From assembly GCA_017512025.1 (NCBI GenBank), contig JAFWHH010000012.1, positions 269,374 to 333,373 on the forward strand: a stretch of DNA of 64,000 bases, read 5' to 3'. How positions within the stretch are numbered: position 1 is the first letter of the stretch; every line of letters starts with the position of its first letter. Both the position numbers and the translations under genes were made by a program. This document shows positions 46,316 to 55,531 of the stretch, piece by piece. Below the pieces are notes generated by a model. It was not told the origin of the DNA, searched no databases, and was given only the letters and a program-made list of their open reading frames with translations. The DNA comes from Clostridia bacterium (GTDB taxonomy: Bacteria > Bacillota > Clostridia > TANB77 > CAG-508).

Positions 46316-46588
46316 ATGAAGAAAAAATTAAGAATAAATAGATTTGTAATTATTGGTATAATTATATATTTTCTTTATGTTTGCATTACTCAACAACAAT
46401 CAATGGATTCGTACGATAAAGAAGCGGAACAATATAAATCAGAAATTGTAGCTGCTCAAAAAGAAAATGAGAAATTGCAAAACATTAAAGACAATGTAGA
46501 TTCAGAAGAATATATTGAAGACGTGGCAAGAGAGAAACTTGGCATGTATTTACCTAACGAAAGAGTATATATCGATATTACAAACTAG
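46316..46588 (+). CDS. divIC: septum formation initiator DivIC/FtsB-like
   Basis: Bitopic divisome protein of 90 aa: a short basic N-terminus, a membrane helix (about 11-25), a coiled coil (31-62) and the conserved end YIEDVAREKLGMYLPNERVY. It links FtsL/DivIB in the division complex. Its position after yabP-yabQ is typical for Clostridia. Ribosome site GTGGAG. Confidence 0.92.
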   Translation: MKKKLRINRFVIIGIIIYFLYVCITQQQSMDSYDKEAEQYKSEIVAAQKENEKLQNIKDNVDSEEYIEDVAREKLGMYLPNERVYIDITN

Positions 46589-46625
46589 AGCTATCATGCT
46601 CTAGTTTGCTCTATGCTTTTATTTC
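46582..46625 (+). terminator. terminator-like hairpin after divIC
   Basis: AAACTAGAGC pairs with GCTCTAGTTT (10 bp); the following T-run is interrupted. Confidence 0.6.
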
Positions 46626-46688
46626 TAAAAGTATTTTGTTATTTCTAAAAAAATTCCAAAAAATTAAAATTGAATAGGAGGAAATTTT

Positions 46689-48041
46689 ATGAATTTCGAA
46701 GATTGCACATTAGTTGAATTGCGTCAACTTGCAAAAGAAAAAGGGGTTACTAACGTTTCTAAGCTAAAAAAAGACGAGCTTATTAAACTTTTATCTGAAA
46801 TGGATAGTAATACGTCTACGAAATCTACTAAGGAGGAAAAAGTAGAAGTTAAAGAAGTTAAAAATGAAGTGAAGAAATCAGCTTCTGATGATAATGGTAC
46901 ATACAAGGTTACTAATGCAGATGATCAAATCATTGAAGGTATATTAGAGGTATTACCAGATGGATATGGTTTCTTAAGAGGAGAGAATTATTTATCGACA
47001 CCTAAAGATGTTTATATTTCTCCTGTTCAAATTAGACGTTTTAAATTAGATAAAGGCGATAAGATTAAAGGTATTGCTAGACAACCTAAAGAAGGAGAAA
47101 AATTCCCTGCGTTAATATATGTTGGCGAGGTTAATGGTGAAGCTCCTGATAAGGCATATAGAAGAACAAAATTTGATGACCTTATTCCAATATACCCAAC
47201 TGAAAAATTAAAGCTAGAAGTTGATTCTAAGGATTATGCTACTAGAATAATGGATTTAATGAGTCCTGTTGGTAAAGGACAAAGAGGTATGATTGTTGCT
47301 CCACCAAAAGTTGGTAAGACAACACTATTAAAGAAGATTGCTAATAGCATTTCTGCTAATAATCCAGAAGCGGAACTTATAGTTTTATTAATTGATGAAC
47401 GTCCAGAGGAAGTAACTGATATGAAACGTTCTATTAAGGGTGAAGTTATCTACTCAACATTTGATGAACTTCCAGAGCATCATGTTAAGGTTGCTGAGAT
47501 GGTTCTTGAAAGAGGAAAGAGACTTGTTGAGCAAAAGAAAGATGTTGTTATTCTTCTTGATAGTATAACAAGACTTGCTAGAGCATATAACTTAACAATT
47601 CCATCATCTGGTAGAACATTATCTGGAGGTTTTGATCCAGCTGCACTTCATAAACCAAAGAAATTCTTTGGCGCTGCTAGAAATATTGAAGATGGCGGTA
47701 GCTTAACAATACTTGCTACTTCATTAATTGAAACAGGAAGTAGAATGGATGAAGTTATATTTGAAGAATTTAAAGGTACTGGTAATATGGAAGTTGTTCT
47801 TGATAGAAAGCTATCTGAAAAACGTATATTCCCAGCTATAGACATAAATAAATCTGGTACAAGAAGAGAAGATTTACTTCTAAATAAACAAGAGCTTGAG
47901 ACTGTATACGCATTAAGAAAAGCATTAAATAGTCTTCCTGTTGCTGATGTTACAGAGCAAGTATTATCAGAAATGACTAAAACAAAAAATAATAAAGAAT
48001 TCGTAGAGAAGATGGATTTATACTTACAAAGATTTAAATAA
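46689..48041 (+). CDS. rho: transcription termination factor Rho
   Basis: Hexameric RNA helicase that ends transcription. It has an N-terminal Rho-N helical domain ([20 protein letters not shown]), a charged linker (residues 40-70), an OB RNA-binding fold ([20 protein letters not shown]), and the ATPase core with Walker [12 protein letters not shown] near 201 and [12 protein letters not shown] near 233. 450 aa. AGGAGG precedes the ATG. Confidence 0.97.
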   Translation: MNFEDCTLVELRQLAKEKGVTNVSKLKKDELIKLLSEMDSNTSTKSTKEEKVEVKEVKNEVKKSASDDNGTYKVTNADDQIIEGILEVLPDGYGFLRGENYLSTPKDVYISPVQIRRFKLDKGDKIKGIARQPKEGEKFPALIYVGEVNGEAPDKAYRRTKFDDLIPIYPTEKLKLEVDSKDYATRIMDLMSPVGKGQRGMIVAPPKVGKTTLLKKIANSISANNPEAELIVLLIDERPEEVTDMKRSIKGEVIYSTFDELPEHHVKVAEMVLERGKRLVEQKKDVVILLDSITRLARAYNLTIPSSGRTLSGGFDPAALHKPKKFFGAARNIEDGGSLTILATSLIETGSRMDEVIFEEFKGTGNMEVVLDRKLSEKRIFPAIDINKSGTRREDLLLNKQELETVYALRKALNSLPVADVTEQVLSEMTKTKNNKEFVEKMDLYLQRFK

Positions 48042-48051
48042 TAATATATGA

Positions 48052-48085
48052 TGAGCTGTGCAGTTATGTGCAGCTCTTTTTTTAT
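48052..48085 (+). terminator. terminator of rho
   Basis: GAGCTG pairs with CAGCTC, extended by TGC / GTG pairs, followed by TTTTTTT. Confidence 0.85.
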
Positions 48086-48119
48086 TTTGATACATGCACT
48101 AATTATTATCTAAAACGAT

Positions 48120-48148
48120 TTGATTTATAAAAAATGCAATGATAAAAT
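48120..48148 (+). promoter_or_regulatory. promoter upstream of the DUF218-like gene
   Basis: TTGATT (48120-48125), 17-bp spacer ending ATGA, TAAAAT (48143-48148). This backbone gene thus uses the same promoter type as the islets. Confidence 0.65.
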
Positions 48149-48228
48149 ACAGATAGAGCATTATATTGGTATCGGTAAATTAGAATATGAAAGGAGAGCA
48201 TAATATATTTATGCGAATATAAAAAAGT

Positions 48229-49986
48229 ATGGACCAAATTCAAAATTCGAAACAAAGAAGACACAAAGAAACAAAATTAGATCAATATCGTAGTGTCTCA
48301 CCAACACCAGAATATATTCAAGAATTAGCGATGACTGGTTTGTCATCAAGAGGAAAGCTATTTTCTAAAATCTTGGGTAGTATAGAAAATGATTCTAGTA
48401 TTTCTGAGACCGAAAAAGTAATTATGATTTGTGAACTATTATATGCTCCCGCTCAAGAAATGAAAGATAAGGTAAAAGAAGAAGCAAGTTTTGGTGTTAA
48501 AATGAACGATGCTGTTGTTGCTGTATATGGTGCAACAATATATCCTATACTACGTAGGGTAGGAGCACTTGGGGATTTAAAAGAATTCGTCAACTTAAAT
48601 AATGGCATTATTCTTAGCGGAGGAACTTCTTGGAACTCTATTGTGCCAGCAGCAATTAGAAATCTTGTTGATGCTGAAGCAAGAGCAGATGCGGCAAGTG
48701 AATATAGTGGTATCAAAGAGCTTAGTGAAGAAGAAATAGAATATAGAAAAGAAGGCAGAATGATAGAAATTGCCAGAGCGAAAAAATACTGGAATGCTGA
48801 TTTAATACAGAATAGGGTTTCAGATATATTAGACGTTGTTCCGGAAGTAATTAATTCTCTTTTTGGTAGATTTTCAGTGAGCGATTCAGAGATTCATGCA
48901 TCAGTATTAGATGTTCTTGTTTCAAGAGATCCAATGAAAGCGGAAGAATTTAATGAGCCACAAGTAAATGAGTTGTACAATTACTGGATAGTTTTTAGCG
49001 CTGCTAAAACTATTACACCAGCATTAATGTCTAATTTTATTAGTGAATTTTGTCTAAGAACTAGATTTAGCTTATCAAAACTTCAAAGAGCAACATTAAA
49101 AGAATATGCGGAAGGCTTATTCATGTTGCAACCAGATGAGGTGCAGAAAAAAGATGCTAGGAAAATTATGGAGAGAATAGTTAAATTCTGTTCAAAAGAA
49201 GAGTTTAAAGAATCTGGTAGAGCATTTACCAAGCTAGAATATTATTATGCATTGTATTGGAACGAGAATAAGAAGAATGATATAAAGGTCCCACCATTTT
49301 CTCCAGATATTACTAGAGATAATACATTTAGAAATTGGCTTGCAAAACGTATTAGTTTAGAAAGACGTCTTGAATATATTTCTGAGAATATAACGGAAGC
49401 CGACTTAATGAAACTAATACATGATAAGAGCTTATCATTCAATCATGAAGACCCTGAAAATCATCCGTCTAACATCTATCTTGAACCGAGATCAACGAAT
49501 ACAAGGGAAAATGCAGATGAAACAATAAAGATTCTTGAGGAGATTATCGCATCGAAACCAGAAATAAAAAAATTAGTAGTAATAAGTGACTGGCAGTATC
49601 TATTACGTCAAGTACAAACAACAAGGAAAGCTATAGCAGATGCTATTGCTAAGAAACCAGATTTAGCAAAGACACTTGGTCAAATCGAGATTTTAGGTTG
49701 GCCAGCTGATAGAATAAGTCCATATATGGCTACAAGATTCAAAGATGGACAATCACTCATAAATATGGGACTTTCTGAATTATCTAAAATTGTTAAATAC
49801 GAAAAGGATGTTGAAGAAGTACTATACAATATTGAAGACCCAAAACACTTAAATTTTTCTAAGCTTGGCATATATATCGGTGAGACCGATGAAATTGGTG
49901 ATGACAAAAGTGAATGTAAACCACTTGGTCAGTACCTTAGAGAATTATCACCAGATTTAGAAACGGAAGATATAGAGCTAGAATAG
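48229..49986 (+). CDS. DUF218/YdcF-like protein with a long internal insertion, 585 aa
   Basis: The first half of a DUF218 domain is seen at residues about 92-130 (DAVVAVYGATIYP, then IILSGGTSWNS) and the second at 417-470 (YLEPRSTNTRENADETIKIL, VVISDWQYLLRQ). A helical insertion of roughly 280 residues lies between. The ATG at 48229 lacks a ribosome site; AAAGGAG precedes an in-frame ATG at 48211 that is closed by TAA after three codons. Function unknown. Confidence 0.75.
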   Translation: MDQIQNSKQRRHKETKLDQYRSVSPTPEYIQELAMTGLSSRGKLFSKILGSIENDSSISETEKVIMICELLYAPAQEMKDKVKEEASFGVKMNDAVVAVYGATIYPILRRVGALGDLKEFVNLNNGIILSGGTSWNSIVPAAIRNLVDAEARADAASEYSGIKELSEEEIEYRKEGRMIEIARAKKYWNADLIQNRVSDILDVVPEVINSLFGRFSVSDSEIHASVLDVLVSRDPMKAEEFNEPQVNELYNYWIVFSAAKTITPALMSNFISEFCLRTRFSLSKLQRATLKEYAEGLFMLQPDEVQKKDARKIMERIVKFCSKEEFKESGRAFTKLEYYYALYWNENKKNDIKVPPFSPDITRDNTFRNWLAKRISLERRLEYISENITEADLMKLIHDKSLSFNHEDPENHPSNIYLEPRSTNTRENADETIKILEEIIASKPEIKKLVVISDWQYLLRQVQTTRKAIADAIAKKPDLAKTLGQIEILGWPADRISPYMATRFKDGQSLINMGLSELSKIVKYEKDVEEVLYNIEDPKHLNFSKLGIYIGETDEIGDDKSECKPLGQYLRELSPDLETEDIELE

Positions 49987-49998
49987 TATATAATAAAT

Positions 49999-50024
49999 AA
50001 AGCACCTATGTTAGGTGCTTTATT
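49999..50024 (+). terminator. terminator
   Basis: AAGCACCT pairs with AGGTGCTT around ATGTT, followed by TATTT. Confidence 0.85.
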
Positions 50025-50026
50025 TA

Positions 50027-50228
50027 TTGACATAATGGCACCAAACATGATATAAATATTGTCGTGAATTCTAAAAAGAATTTCATATAAAAAATAATAA
50101 CATTTGGAGGCGATTAACAAGAGGTAAACGAACCCAAAGTACTTATTCTCGTGTAAACGGCGAATAAGCCCAAAAGCACCGGCTTTTGACGAATATCCAC
50201 AATATGAGAGTATTCCATAGGAGGTTAT
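50027..50228 (+). promoter_or_regulatory. islet promoter and long structured leader
   Basis: TTGACA (50027-50032), 18-bp spacer ending ATGA, TATAAA (50051-50056). The leader of about 165 nt contains CTTATTC...GAATAAG, AAAAGC / GCTTTT and GAATA...TATTC stems before GGAGG. No known riboswitch class was recognised. Confidence 0.65.
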
Positions 50229-51698
50229 ATGAGAGAGTTTACTGAGCCCCTTAATGTACCTAAGTTCATCGAGATGTGCTATAAGCAGCATCCATTTGCG
50301 TATGAACTCAATTACAAAAAGGGCGTCGCAGTTGTCGGAGCGCACTTCGGCGATTGTGGTAAGGGTAAGTTTGACGACCTTATTATCCGGCAGTACAAGG
50401 AAGAAGGATATAAGGTTATCAACATCCGCGGTCAGGGCGGCGGTAATGCTGGCCATACCGTGGTTGACGCTGAAACGGGTCTGAAGTATGATTTTCACTA
50501 TCTGCCGTCTGGCGGTCTGGTTAGTGATTTGATTCTTCTTGGAGCAGGGATGCTTCTTGATCCGATTCGTATTCTGAAGGAGGCTGAGAAGCTTCCGGAG
50601 GAACAGAGGGCAAGAATCCTCATTGACGGAAGAGCTACTTTCTGCACACTTCTCGAACGCAAGCTTGACGGATATTATGAAAGCTGCAAAGAGAAGAGCG
50701 GAAGCGCAAAGGTTGGCTCTACAGGTTCCGGAGTTGGTCCGGCAGTTTCGCTTCGTGCACTTCGTGTACATATTCAGTTCTTTAAAGCTAAGGCTTGTAA
50801 GAATCCTGAAGAGCTGAAAAAGCTGTTCGATAAGATCCCTGATGTCCCGGCATATATCTGGGACGACATTGCCGAAGAATACGGCAGTGTCATGGGTTAT
50901 ATCGAAAAGCTCTACGATGCAATTCAGCAGCTGAATATCATTGAGTCCATGCCTATCATCCAGTACACACGTAACATGGGATGGGCATGCGTTCTGGAGG
51001 TTAGCCAGGCATTCTGTCTGGATAGCTTGTTCGGAAACGAAGGAAACTTTGTCACAAGCACGCATACAACCGTTGTTGGAGCTTTGGCAGATGCTGGTCT
51101 TACACCGGCAGATCTTACTGATGGCACAATTCTTGTGAGCAAGGCATATGCTAGCAAGGTTGGCGGAGGTCCGTTTGTTACCAAGTTCTCTAAGGACGAT
51201 AAGCTGGAGCAGGAAATTGCACAGTATATCTACGATAACAATGGAGAATGCGGTGTTACGACTGGAAGAATCCGTGATCTTGGTTGGCATGACTGTGTTG
51301 CTATCAAGGCAGCTATCATGAGAAACGGAAGCAGAAAACTCGCAGTGAACTGTATGGACACAATTGGCCTTATTCCCGGTAAGCATGCTAAGATTTGCAT
51401 TGCGTACAAGCATAAGGTTACAGGAGAGATTACGTCTTTCTGGCCCGATATGCAGTCTGAGTATGAACCGGTTTATAAGGAAATCTACACAAGTTGGAAC
51501 ATCAAGCACGCGAACAGCGAGGAGATGATTCCGACGGAAGCATGGCGCTTCCTTGCACACCTCGAGTATTATTCGGGAGCTGTTGTTACATTTATCGGAA
51601 CGGGAGGTTCCAATGCCGATGTTGTCAGGGTATCGGATATTGGTCGTTCATACATCGATAAATGGAAAGTCAAGGACTTCGGCAGTTCTGCAGAATAA
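50229..51698 (+). CDS. divergent adenylosuccinate synthetase homologue (islet class)
   Basis: PurA-family ligase joining aspartate to IMP with GTP, or a related nucleotide. GAHFGDCGKGKFDD holds the P-loop and the catalytic Asp (the family norm is WGDEGKGK). GGGNAGHT keeps the catalytic His, and VTTGRIRDLGW keeps two Arg. The STGSGVGPA loop is altered. At 489 aa it exceeds usual PurA (about 430), with an N-terminal extension of about 35 residues. Phage PurZ enzymes that act on dGMP replace that Asp; here it is kept, so IMP is the likelier substrate. Islet codon use and its own promoter suggest acquisition. Confidence 0.85.
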   Translation: MREFTEPLNVPKFIEMCYKQHPFAYELNYKKGVAVVGAHFGDCGKGKFDDLIIRQYKEEGYKVINIRGQGGGNAGHTVVDAETGLKYDFHYLPSGGLVSDLILLGAGMLLDPIRILKEAEKLPEEQRARILIDGRATFCTLLERKLDGYYESCKEKSGSAKVGSTGSGVGPAVSLRALRVHIQFFKAKACKNPEELKKLFDKIPDVPAYIWDDIAEEYGSVMGYIEKLYDAIQQLNIIESMPIIQYTRNMGWACVLEVSQAFCLDSLFGNEGNFVTSTHTTVVGALADAGLTPADLTDGTILVSKAYASKVGGGPFVTKFSKDDKLEQEIAQYIYDNNGECGVTTGRIRDLGWHDCVAIKAAIMRNGSRKLAVNCMDTIGLIPGKHAKICIAYKHKVTGEITSFWPDMQSEYEPVYKEIYTSWNIKHANSEEMIPTEAWRFLAHLEYYSGAVVTFIGTGGSNADVVRVSDIGRSYIDKWKVKDFGSSAE

Positions 51699-51764
51699 TG
51701 CTTAGAGTGTTTCCTCCTTGATAGAATTAGCAAATACACACTAATTTGATTTTATTTATTATTT

Positions 51765-51798
51765 CTAGAGCTTGTGTTTACACAGGCTCTAGTTTTTT
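51765..51798 (+). terminator. terminator
   Basis: CTAGAGCTTGTG pairs with CACAGGCTCTAG around TTTA, followed by TTTTTT. The 311-bp gap to the next gene holds this, a promoter and a leader RNA. Confidence 0.9.
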
Positions 51799-51828
51799 AT
51801 TAAAATAATCCGCTTCCGCTAGAAAATA

Positions 51829-51857
51829 TTGAAATTGACATAAATGTATGATAGAAT
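51829..51857 (+). promoter_or_regulatory. islet operon promoter
   Basis: TTGAAA (51829-51834), 17-bp spacer ending ATGA, TAGAAT (51852-51857). Confidence 0.75.
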
Positions 51858-51862
51858 TATGC

Positions 51863-51999
51863 CTGTATTTTGAGGAAGGAGACAACTTGAAATACAATGT
51901 ACGTCGTTAGTGCAGTTTCTTTATTATTTTAACGTAACAAGCGCTAACTAAACCTATATAGAGTGCGAAAGCACTGTCTATACAACCAATTATTTTGGA
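51863..51999 (+). ncRNA. structured leader RNA, copy B
   Basis: A first stem GTATTTT / GAAATAC, then GTTAGTGC (51906-51913) with GCGCTAAC (51941-51948), then TATAG..TGC closed by GAAA with GCA..CTATA (51957-51982), then ACAACCA. Stem order and the GCGAAAGC loop match copy A at 33066, while arm bases differ and still pair. Confidence 0.6.
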
Positions 52000-52008
52000 G
52001 GGAAACAT

Positions 52009-52431
52009 ATGAAAAAAATCAACTTGAGCGTCGGATTTATTTTTCTTACCTTGGCGGTGCTTTTTACGATTGACATTGTATGGCACGTTAGCCGAGGTGA
52101 CCACATGGATTGGACATCATATGCATCGACAATTTTTATTTTCATCTTAGCATTTGTCTACCTTAGGCTTGGCTTTACAACTGACAGAAGACAGGAGAAC
52201 CGGATAAATCAACTTACGACATGGTATAATAAGCTTTTGGATATTTATGAAGAAATTCGTGATTCCCAAAACAAGAAAGATGCTTTGTCGATGAATTTAT
52301 TCAAATCTGGTGTTGAAGACTTTAGTGAGATTGTCTTTGATATTCTTACTAGTTCATATCGTCAGGATCTTAAAGATAAGGTTGACCAAATGCATCAGGA
52401 TCTATTGAAAAAACTAGCAAAGTTAGAATGA
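52009..52431 (+). CDS. hypothetical membrane protein with helical tail (islet class), 140 aa
   Basis: Two membrane helices (residues about 7-26 and 36-55) are followed by an 80-residue charged helical tail. GGAGGG precedes the ATG. It is first of four closely spaced genes (gaps 32, 3 and 22 bp), so it is in an operon with the zinc-ribbon protein and the methyltransferase. Layout and leader RNA resemble the gene at 33204. Confidence 0.75.
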   Translation: MKKINLSVGFIFLTLAVLFTIDIVWHVSRGDHMDWTSYASTIFIFILAFVYLRLGFTTDRRQENRINQLTTWYNKLLDIYEEIRDSQNKKDALSMNLFKSGVEDFSEIVFDILTSSYRQDLKDKVDQMHQDLLKKLAKLE

Positions 52432-52463
52432 AGTTCTCTGTATCCAAAAGGAGATGATTCATA

Positions 52464-53723
52464 ATGGGTAGCGGAAAAATCATTGAAGGCGTGTGGGATT
52501 GCAAATATTGCAAAACCATAAGAATTCTTGGAAGACACCGGGAATGTCCGCATTGTGGAAAGCCGAGAGATTCTGATACTAGATTCTATATGACGGATAA
52601 GAAAATGTATGTTCCAGAGGAAAAAGCAAAAACAATAAGTCGCAATCCCGATTGGCTTTGCCGCTTCTGTGATTGCTTGAATCCGGATACATCAAATACG
52701 TGTCTTTCATGTGGGGCTTCGAGAACATCGGAGAACCTAAACTACTTTGAAAATCAAAAAGAGCGAGATCAACAGAAAAAAGCAGAGCCCGTCAGCTCTA
52801 AGGAGCCTATCCCTGTGATTGAGCCTCCAAGAGATGAAAATCCGGAATCTGAACCAGTGCATAATGAGCCTGAACAGGAACCGGATCCGCCGTATGTGCC
52901 ACCGATCATCGAAAAACAAGAAGATAAGCAAGAAGAGCATATTCCTACTTTTTTTGAAATATCCAAAAATATTGTAGGTAATGTTGCAGAAACAGTACAG
53001 GATATTATATCGGAATCATTACCAATTATTGGAGTGATTGCTCTTATTGCAATTATTATCGGTGGTGTTTGTTGGCTTGCTTCTTCGAGAACAAAGACAG
53101 TCACGGTTGACCATACTTACTGGGAAAACACAATTGAAATTGAACAAATGAGAACAGTAAAGGAAAGTGACTGGACTTTACCTATAGGAGCAAGACAAAC
53201 AGATGTCAAAAGCGAGATTTATAAGTATGAACCGGTATTTGACCACTACGAAGATAAAACTCGCCAAGTACAAAAAGAGCGTGTCGTTGGACATGAAGAC
53301 GTGGTTGTAGGCTATAAGGATCTGGGTAATGGATACTTTGAAGAAGTAACTGAGCAAGTAGATATAACAGAGGTTTATTACGAAACGGAACACTATCAAG
53401 AAAAAGTGTATCGTGATGAGCCTGTATACCGAGATAAGTATTATTACGAAATAGACCGATGGTTTTATTCCAGAAGTCTAACTGCTTCGGGAATTGATTC
53501 AGAGCCATATGAACCCGATACCTCTGGTCTTAAATCAGACGAAAGAACATCAACACGCAAATCTAGCTATACTTTCAGTGGGACAGACGAAGAAGGAGTG
53601 ACGGAGACTTATGAAGCTTCTTATTCCGATTGGACTGATCTGAAAGCTGGCGATTACATTACGATTAAGGTTTCCATCTTTGGAAATGTCAGAAGCATTG
53701 AATATAATAACAAGGAGGAATGA
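52464..53723 (+). CDS. double zinc-ribbon membrane protein (islet class), 419 aa
   Basis: The N-terminus has a zinc ribbon (CKYC, CPHCGK) and a second RanBP2-like finger (WLCRFCDCLNPDTSNTCLSC). A Pro/Glu-rich linker (110-160), an amphipathic stretch, a membrane helix (about 186-206) and an external beta-rich domain follow, with TVDHTYWENTIEIEQMRTV, YKDLGNGYFEEVTEQ and DRWFYSRSL. This layout occurs in a widespread uncharacterised clostridial group. It is 3 bp from the methyltransferase gene. Function unknown. Confidence 0.85.
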   Translation: MGSGKIIEGVWDCKYCKTIRILGRHRECPHCGKPRDSDTRFYMTDKKMYVPEEKAKTISRNPDWLCRFCDCLNPDTSNTCLSCGASRTSENLNYFENQKERDQQKKAEPVSSKEPIPVIEPPRDENPESEPVHNEPEQEPDPPYVPPIIEKQEDKQEEHIPTFFEISKNIVGNVAETVQDIISESLPIIGVIALIAIIIGGVCWLASSRTKTVTVDHTYWENTIEIEQMRTVKESDWTLPIGARQTDVKSEIYKYEPVFDHYEDKTRQVQKERVVGHEDVVVGYKDLGNGYFEEVTEQVDITEVYYETEHYQEKVYRDEPVYRDKYYYEIDRWFYSRSLTASGIDSEPYEPDTSGLKSDERTSTRKSSYTFSGTDEEGVTETYEASYSDWTDLKAGDYITIKVSIFGNVRSIEYNNKEE

Positions 53724-53726
53724 CAA

Positions 53727-54638
53727 ATGGATTGTTATTACAACGACGGAATAACCACAGTGTTTAACAATGACAATCTTGTGGTTCTGCAAAACATGCC
53801 AAGTGAGTGCATTCGGTTAATCTACTGCGATGTTTTGTACAATAGCGGTAAAGATTTCGGAGACTATAACGATAATCTTGGATCTCCGGAAGAAGCTATG
53901 AAGTGGTACGAACCTCGCCTTAGAGAGATGAAGCGAGTACTCAAGGCAGACGGAAGTATCTATATCCACTGTAACTGGCGGCTTGATTCCTATCTAAGAA
54001 TTCTGATGGACAAGATTTTTGGACCGAATTGTTTTAAGAATAGAATCTACCGTAAGCACAGCAGGGAAAGAGGCTTCTATTCCAACTACGACTCTCAGGT
54101 GGATACGATTCTTTACTATGTCAAAGATTCCAATAATTTCGTTTTTAATGAGATTCGTGGTGAGACATTAAGAATTGTTCCGCTTTTCGAGTTTGGAGTA
54201 CTTGAGGGAAGAGACGAGCCCCGTAATTGGGGAGATGAAGTTATCGACCTTAGAAAATGGCAGATGCACTGGCTGGTATCTCCGCTTCAGTTCGAGAAAA
54301 TGATTGAGGATGGCGAAGTTAGGATGATTGATGGTCTTCCATATCGCTATTCTAGTGTAATACCGATGGGAAACCTTTGGGCTGATGACGAGATGCTTGA
54401 TCCGTATTCTAGAACTGAAACGTCCGAGGCATATGCAACACCAAAACCAGAAGCTGTTCTTGACAGAATCATTCGTATTTCAAGTAATCCGGGTGATAAT
54501 GTCGCAGACTTTTTTATGGGTGGTGGAACAACAGCAGTTGTTTGCAGAAAGCTTGAACGTAGATTTATCGGGTGCGATATCAGTGAAAAAGCTTGCGCTA
54601 CAACAGTTCACAAAATTAACGATTTACGAAGACGTTAA
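53727..54638 (+). CDS. DNA (N4/N6) methyltransferase-like protein with altered motif IV
   Basis: 303 aa with beta-class order: the motif IV region first, the SAM motif last. The C-terminal ADFFMGGGTTA and FIGCDIS form a normal SAM-binding site. Motif IV, normally DPPY, reads CDVLYNSGKDFGDY: the Asp and Tyr are kept, both prolines are lost. Related proteins have DPPYNTGKDFGDY. Catalysis may be weak or absent, or the target changed. AAGGAGG precedes the ATG. No restriction gene is adjacent. Confidence 0.85.
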   Translation: MDCYYNDGITTVFNNDNLVVLQNMPSECIRLIYCDVLYNSGKDFGDYNDNLGSPEEAMKWYEPRLREMKRVLKADGSIYIHCNWRLDSYLRILMDKIFGPNCFKNRIYRKHSRERGFYSNYDSQVDTILYYVKDSNNFVFNEIRGETLRIVPLFEFGVLEGRDEPRNWGDEVIDLRKWQMHWLVSPLQFEKMIEDGEVRMIDGLPYRYSSVIPMGNLWADDEMLDPYSRTETSEAYATPKPEAVLDRIIRISSNPGDNVADFFMGGGTTAVVCRKLERRFIGCDISEKACATTVHKINDLRRR

Positions 54639-54660
54639 CCAATGATACGGAGGGACGTAT

Positions 54661-55506
54661 ATGTTGTTCGAAATTGATTTAGCTCAGCTTTCTTGTCCAT
54701 GTATTGGAGAGATTGCTAAACAGGCCACATCTGCAGAAGCTCTTGATAGTATTGCTGAATATGCAATGGGAGATGGTTTTTATGTAGATGAGCATGAGCC
54801 TTATCATGATGAAACATATTATTATATGGATGAGGTTATCATGAATCCAAATTTGTCTGAAGCAACACTTGCAAAGCTCATACGATATAACAAATCTAAA
54901 GATATGCATATGTGTCTAATCGAAGAGCGGACACTTACCGTAGAGCAGTTGGATGCATTTATTAAATCGATAAACGATCTTTCTTTGATTGAATTTCTGA
55001 TTGAAAAGCAGCATCCACATTTTAATGCGGACCAGTATGATACGATAGCAAGAAGAATCATGAGTACAGAAATTTGTGTCAGAGATTGTTATGACTACTT
55101 CTTCAGCCACGAAGAGAATAGTGTTGATGAAGAGATTCATGAAATTGCATCGCATTGTACAGAGCAGGTCGCAAAGGATATTCTTGGCTGGTGGAGTGTT
55201 GCTAAAAAGAATCTTTATGATTATGAGGTCAACTTTACTCTTATTAATACCAAGTCAAAAGAGCAGTGGAAAGGCTTTGATACATCTGATATGGATGAAA
55301 AAACAGCTGATTCTATTGCTGAAGGTATTATGAGAGATATTTTCCAGTTGGTAGATTGCAAAGATTCTGATAGCGATGACGAAAGAAGCTTCGACGATGC
55401 TATTTTGGCTATTGAGAAAAAATGCTCTTCAGAAGTCAAAATTAGACTTGATAGCTGGAGATGTGATATCAAAAAGGCAGAAGCAAGAAAAAAATTAAAA
55501 AAGTAA
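54661..55506 (+). CDS. hypothetical helical protein, last gene of the islet operon, 281 aa
   Basis: Not recognised. It is acidic, all-helical and without membrane parts, with repeated 35-40-residue helical pairs (for example NPNLSEATLAKLIRYN and RTLTVEQLDAFIKSI), so a solenoid-like fold is possible. ACGGAGG precedes the ATG; 22 bp after the methyltransferase gene. A terminator follows. Confidence 0.75.
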   Translation: MLFEIDLAQLSCPCIGEIAKQATSAEALDSIAEYAMGDGFYVDEHEPYHDETYYYMDEVIMNPNLSEATLAKLIRYNKSKDMHMCLIEERTLTVEQLDAFIKSINDLSLIEFLIEKQHPHFNADQYDTIARRIMSTEICVRDCYDYFFSHEENSVDEEIHEIASHCTEQVAKDILGWWSVAKKNLYDYEVNFTLINTKSKEQWKGFDTSDMDEKTADSIAEGIMRDIFQLVDCKDSDSDDERSFDDAILAIEKKCSSEVKIRLDSWRCDIKKAEARKKLKK

Positions 55507-55531
55507 ATACTAAGTTGATTTTATTTCAAGA

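Noticed and set aside
49929..51560. Minus-strand 543-codon open frame
   Set aside because: It lies opposite the PurA homologue and the end of the DUF218-like gene; its product has cysteine- and leucine-rich noise and no ribosome site. It is the shadow of G+C-richer coding sequence.
50229..51698. PurZ (dGMP-specific) for diaminopurine DNA
   Set aside because: Characterised PurZ enzymes replace the catalytic Asp of the GD(E)GKGK loop; here it is kept, and no companion dATPase or special polymerase is in the window.
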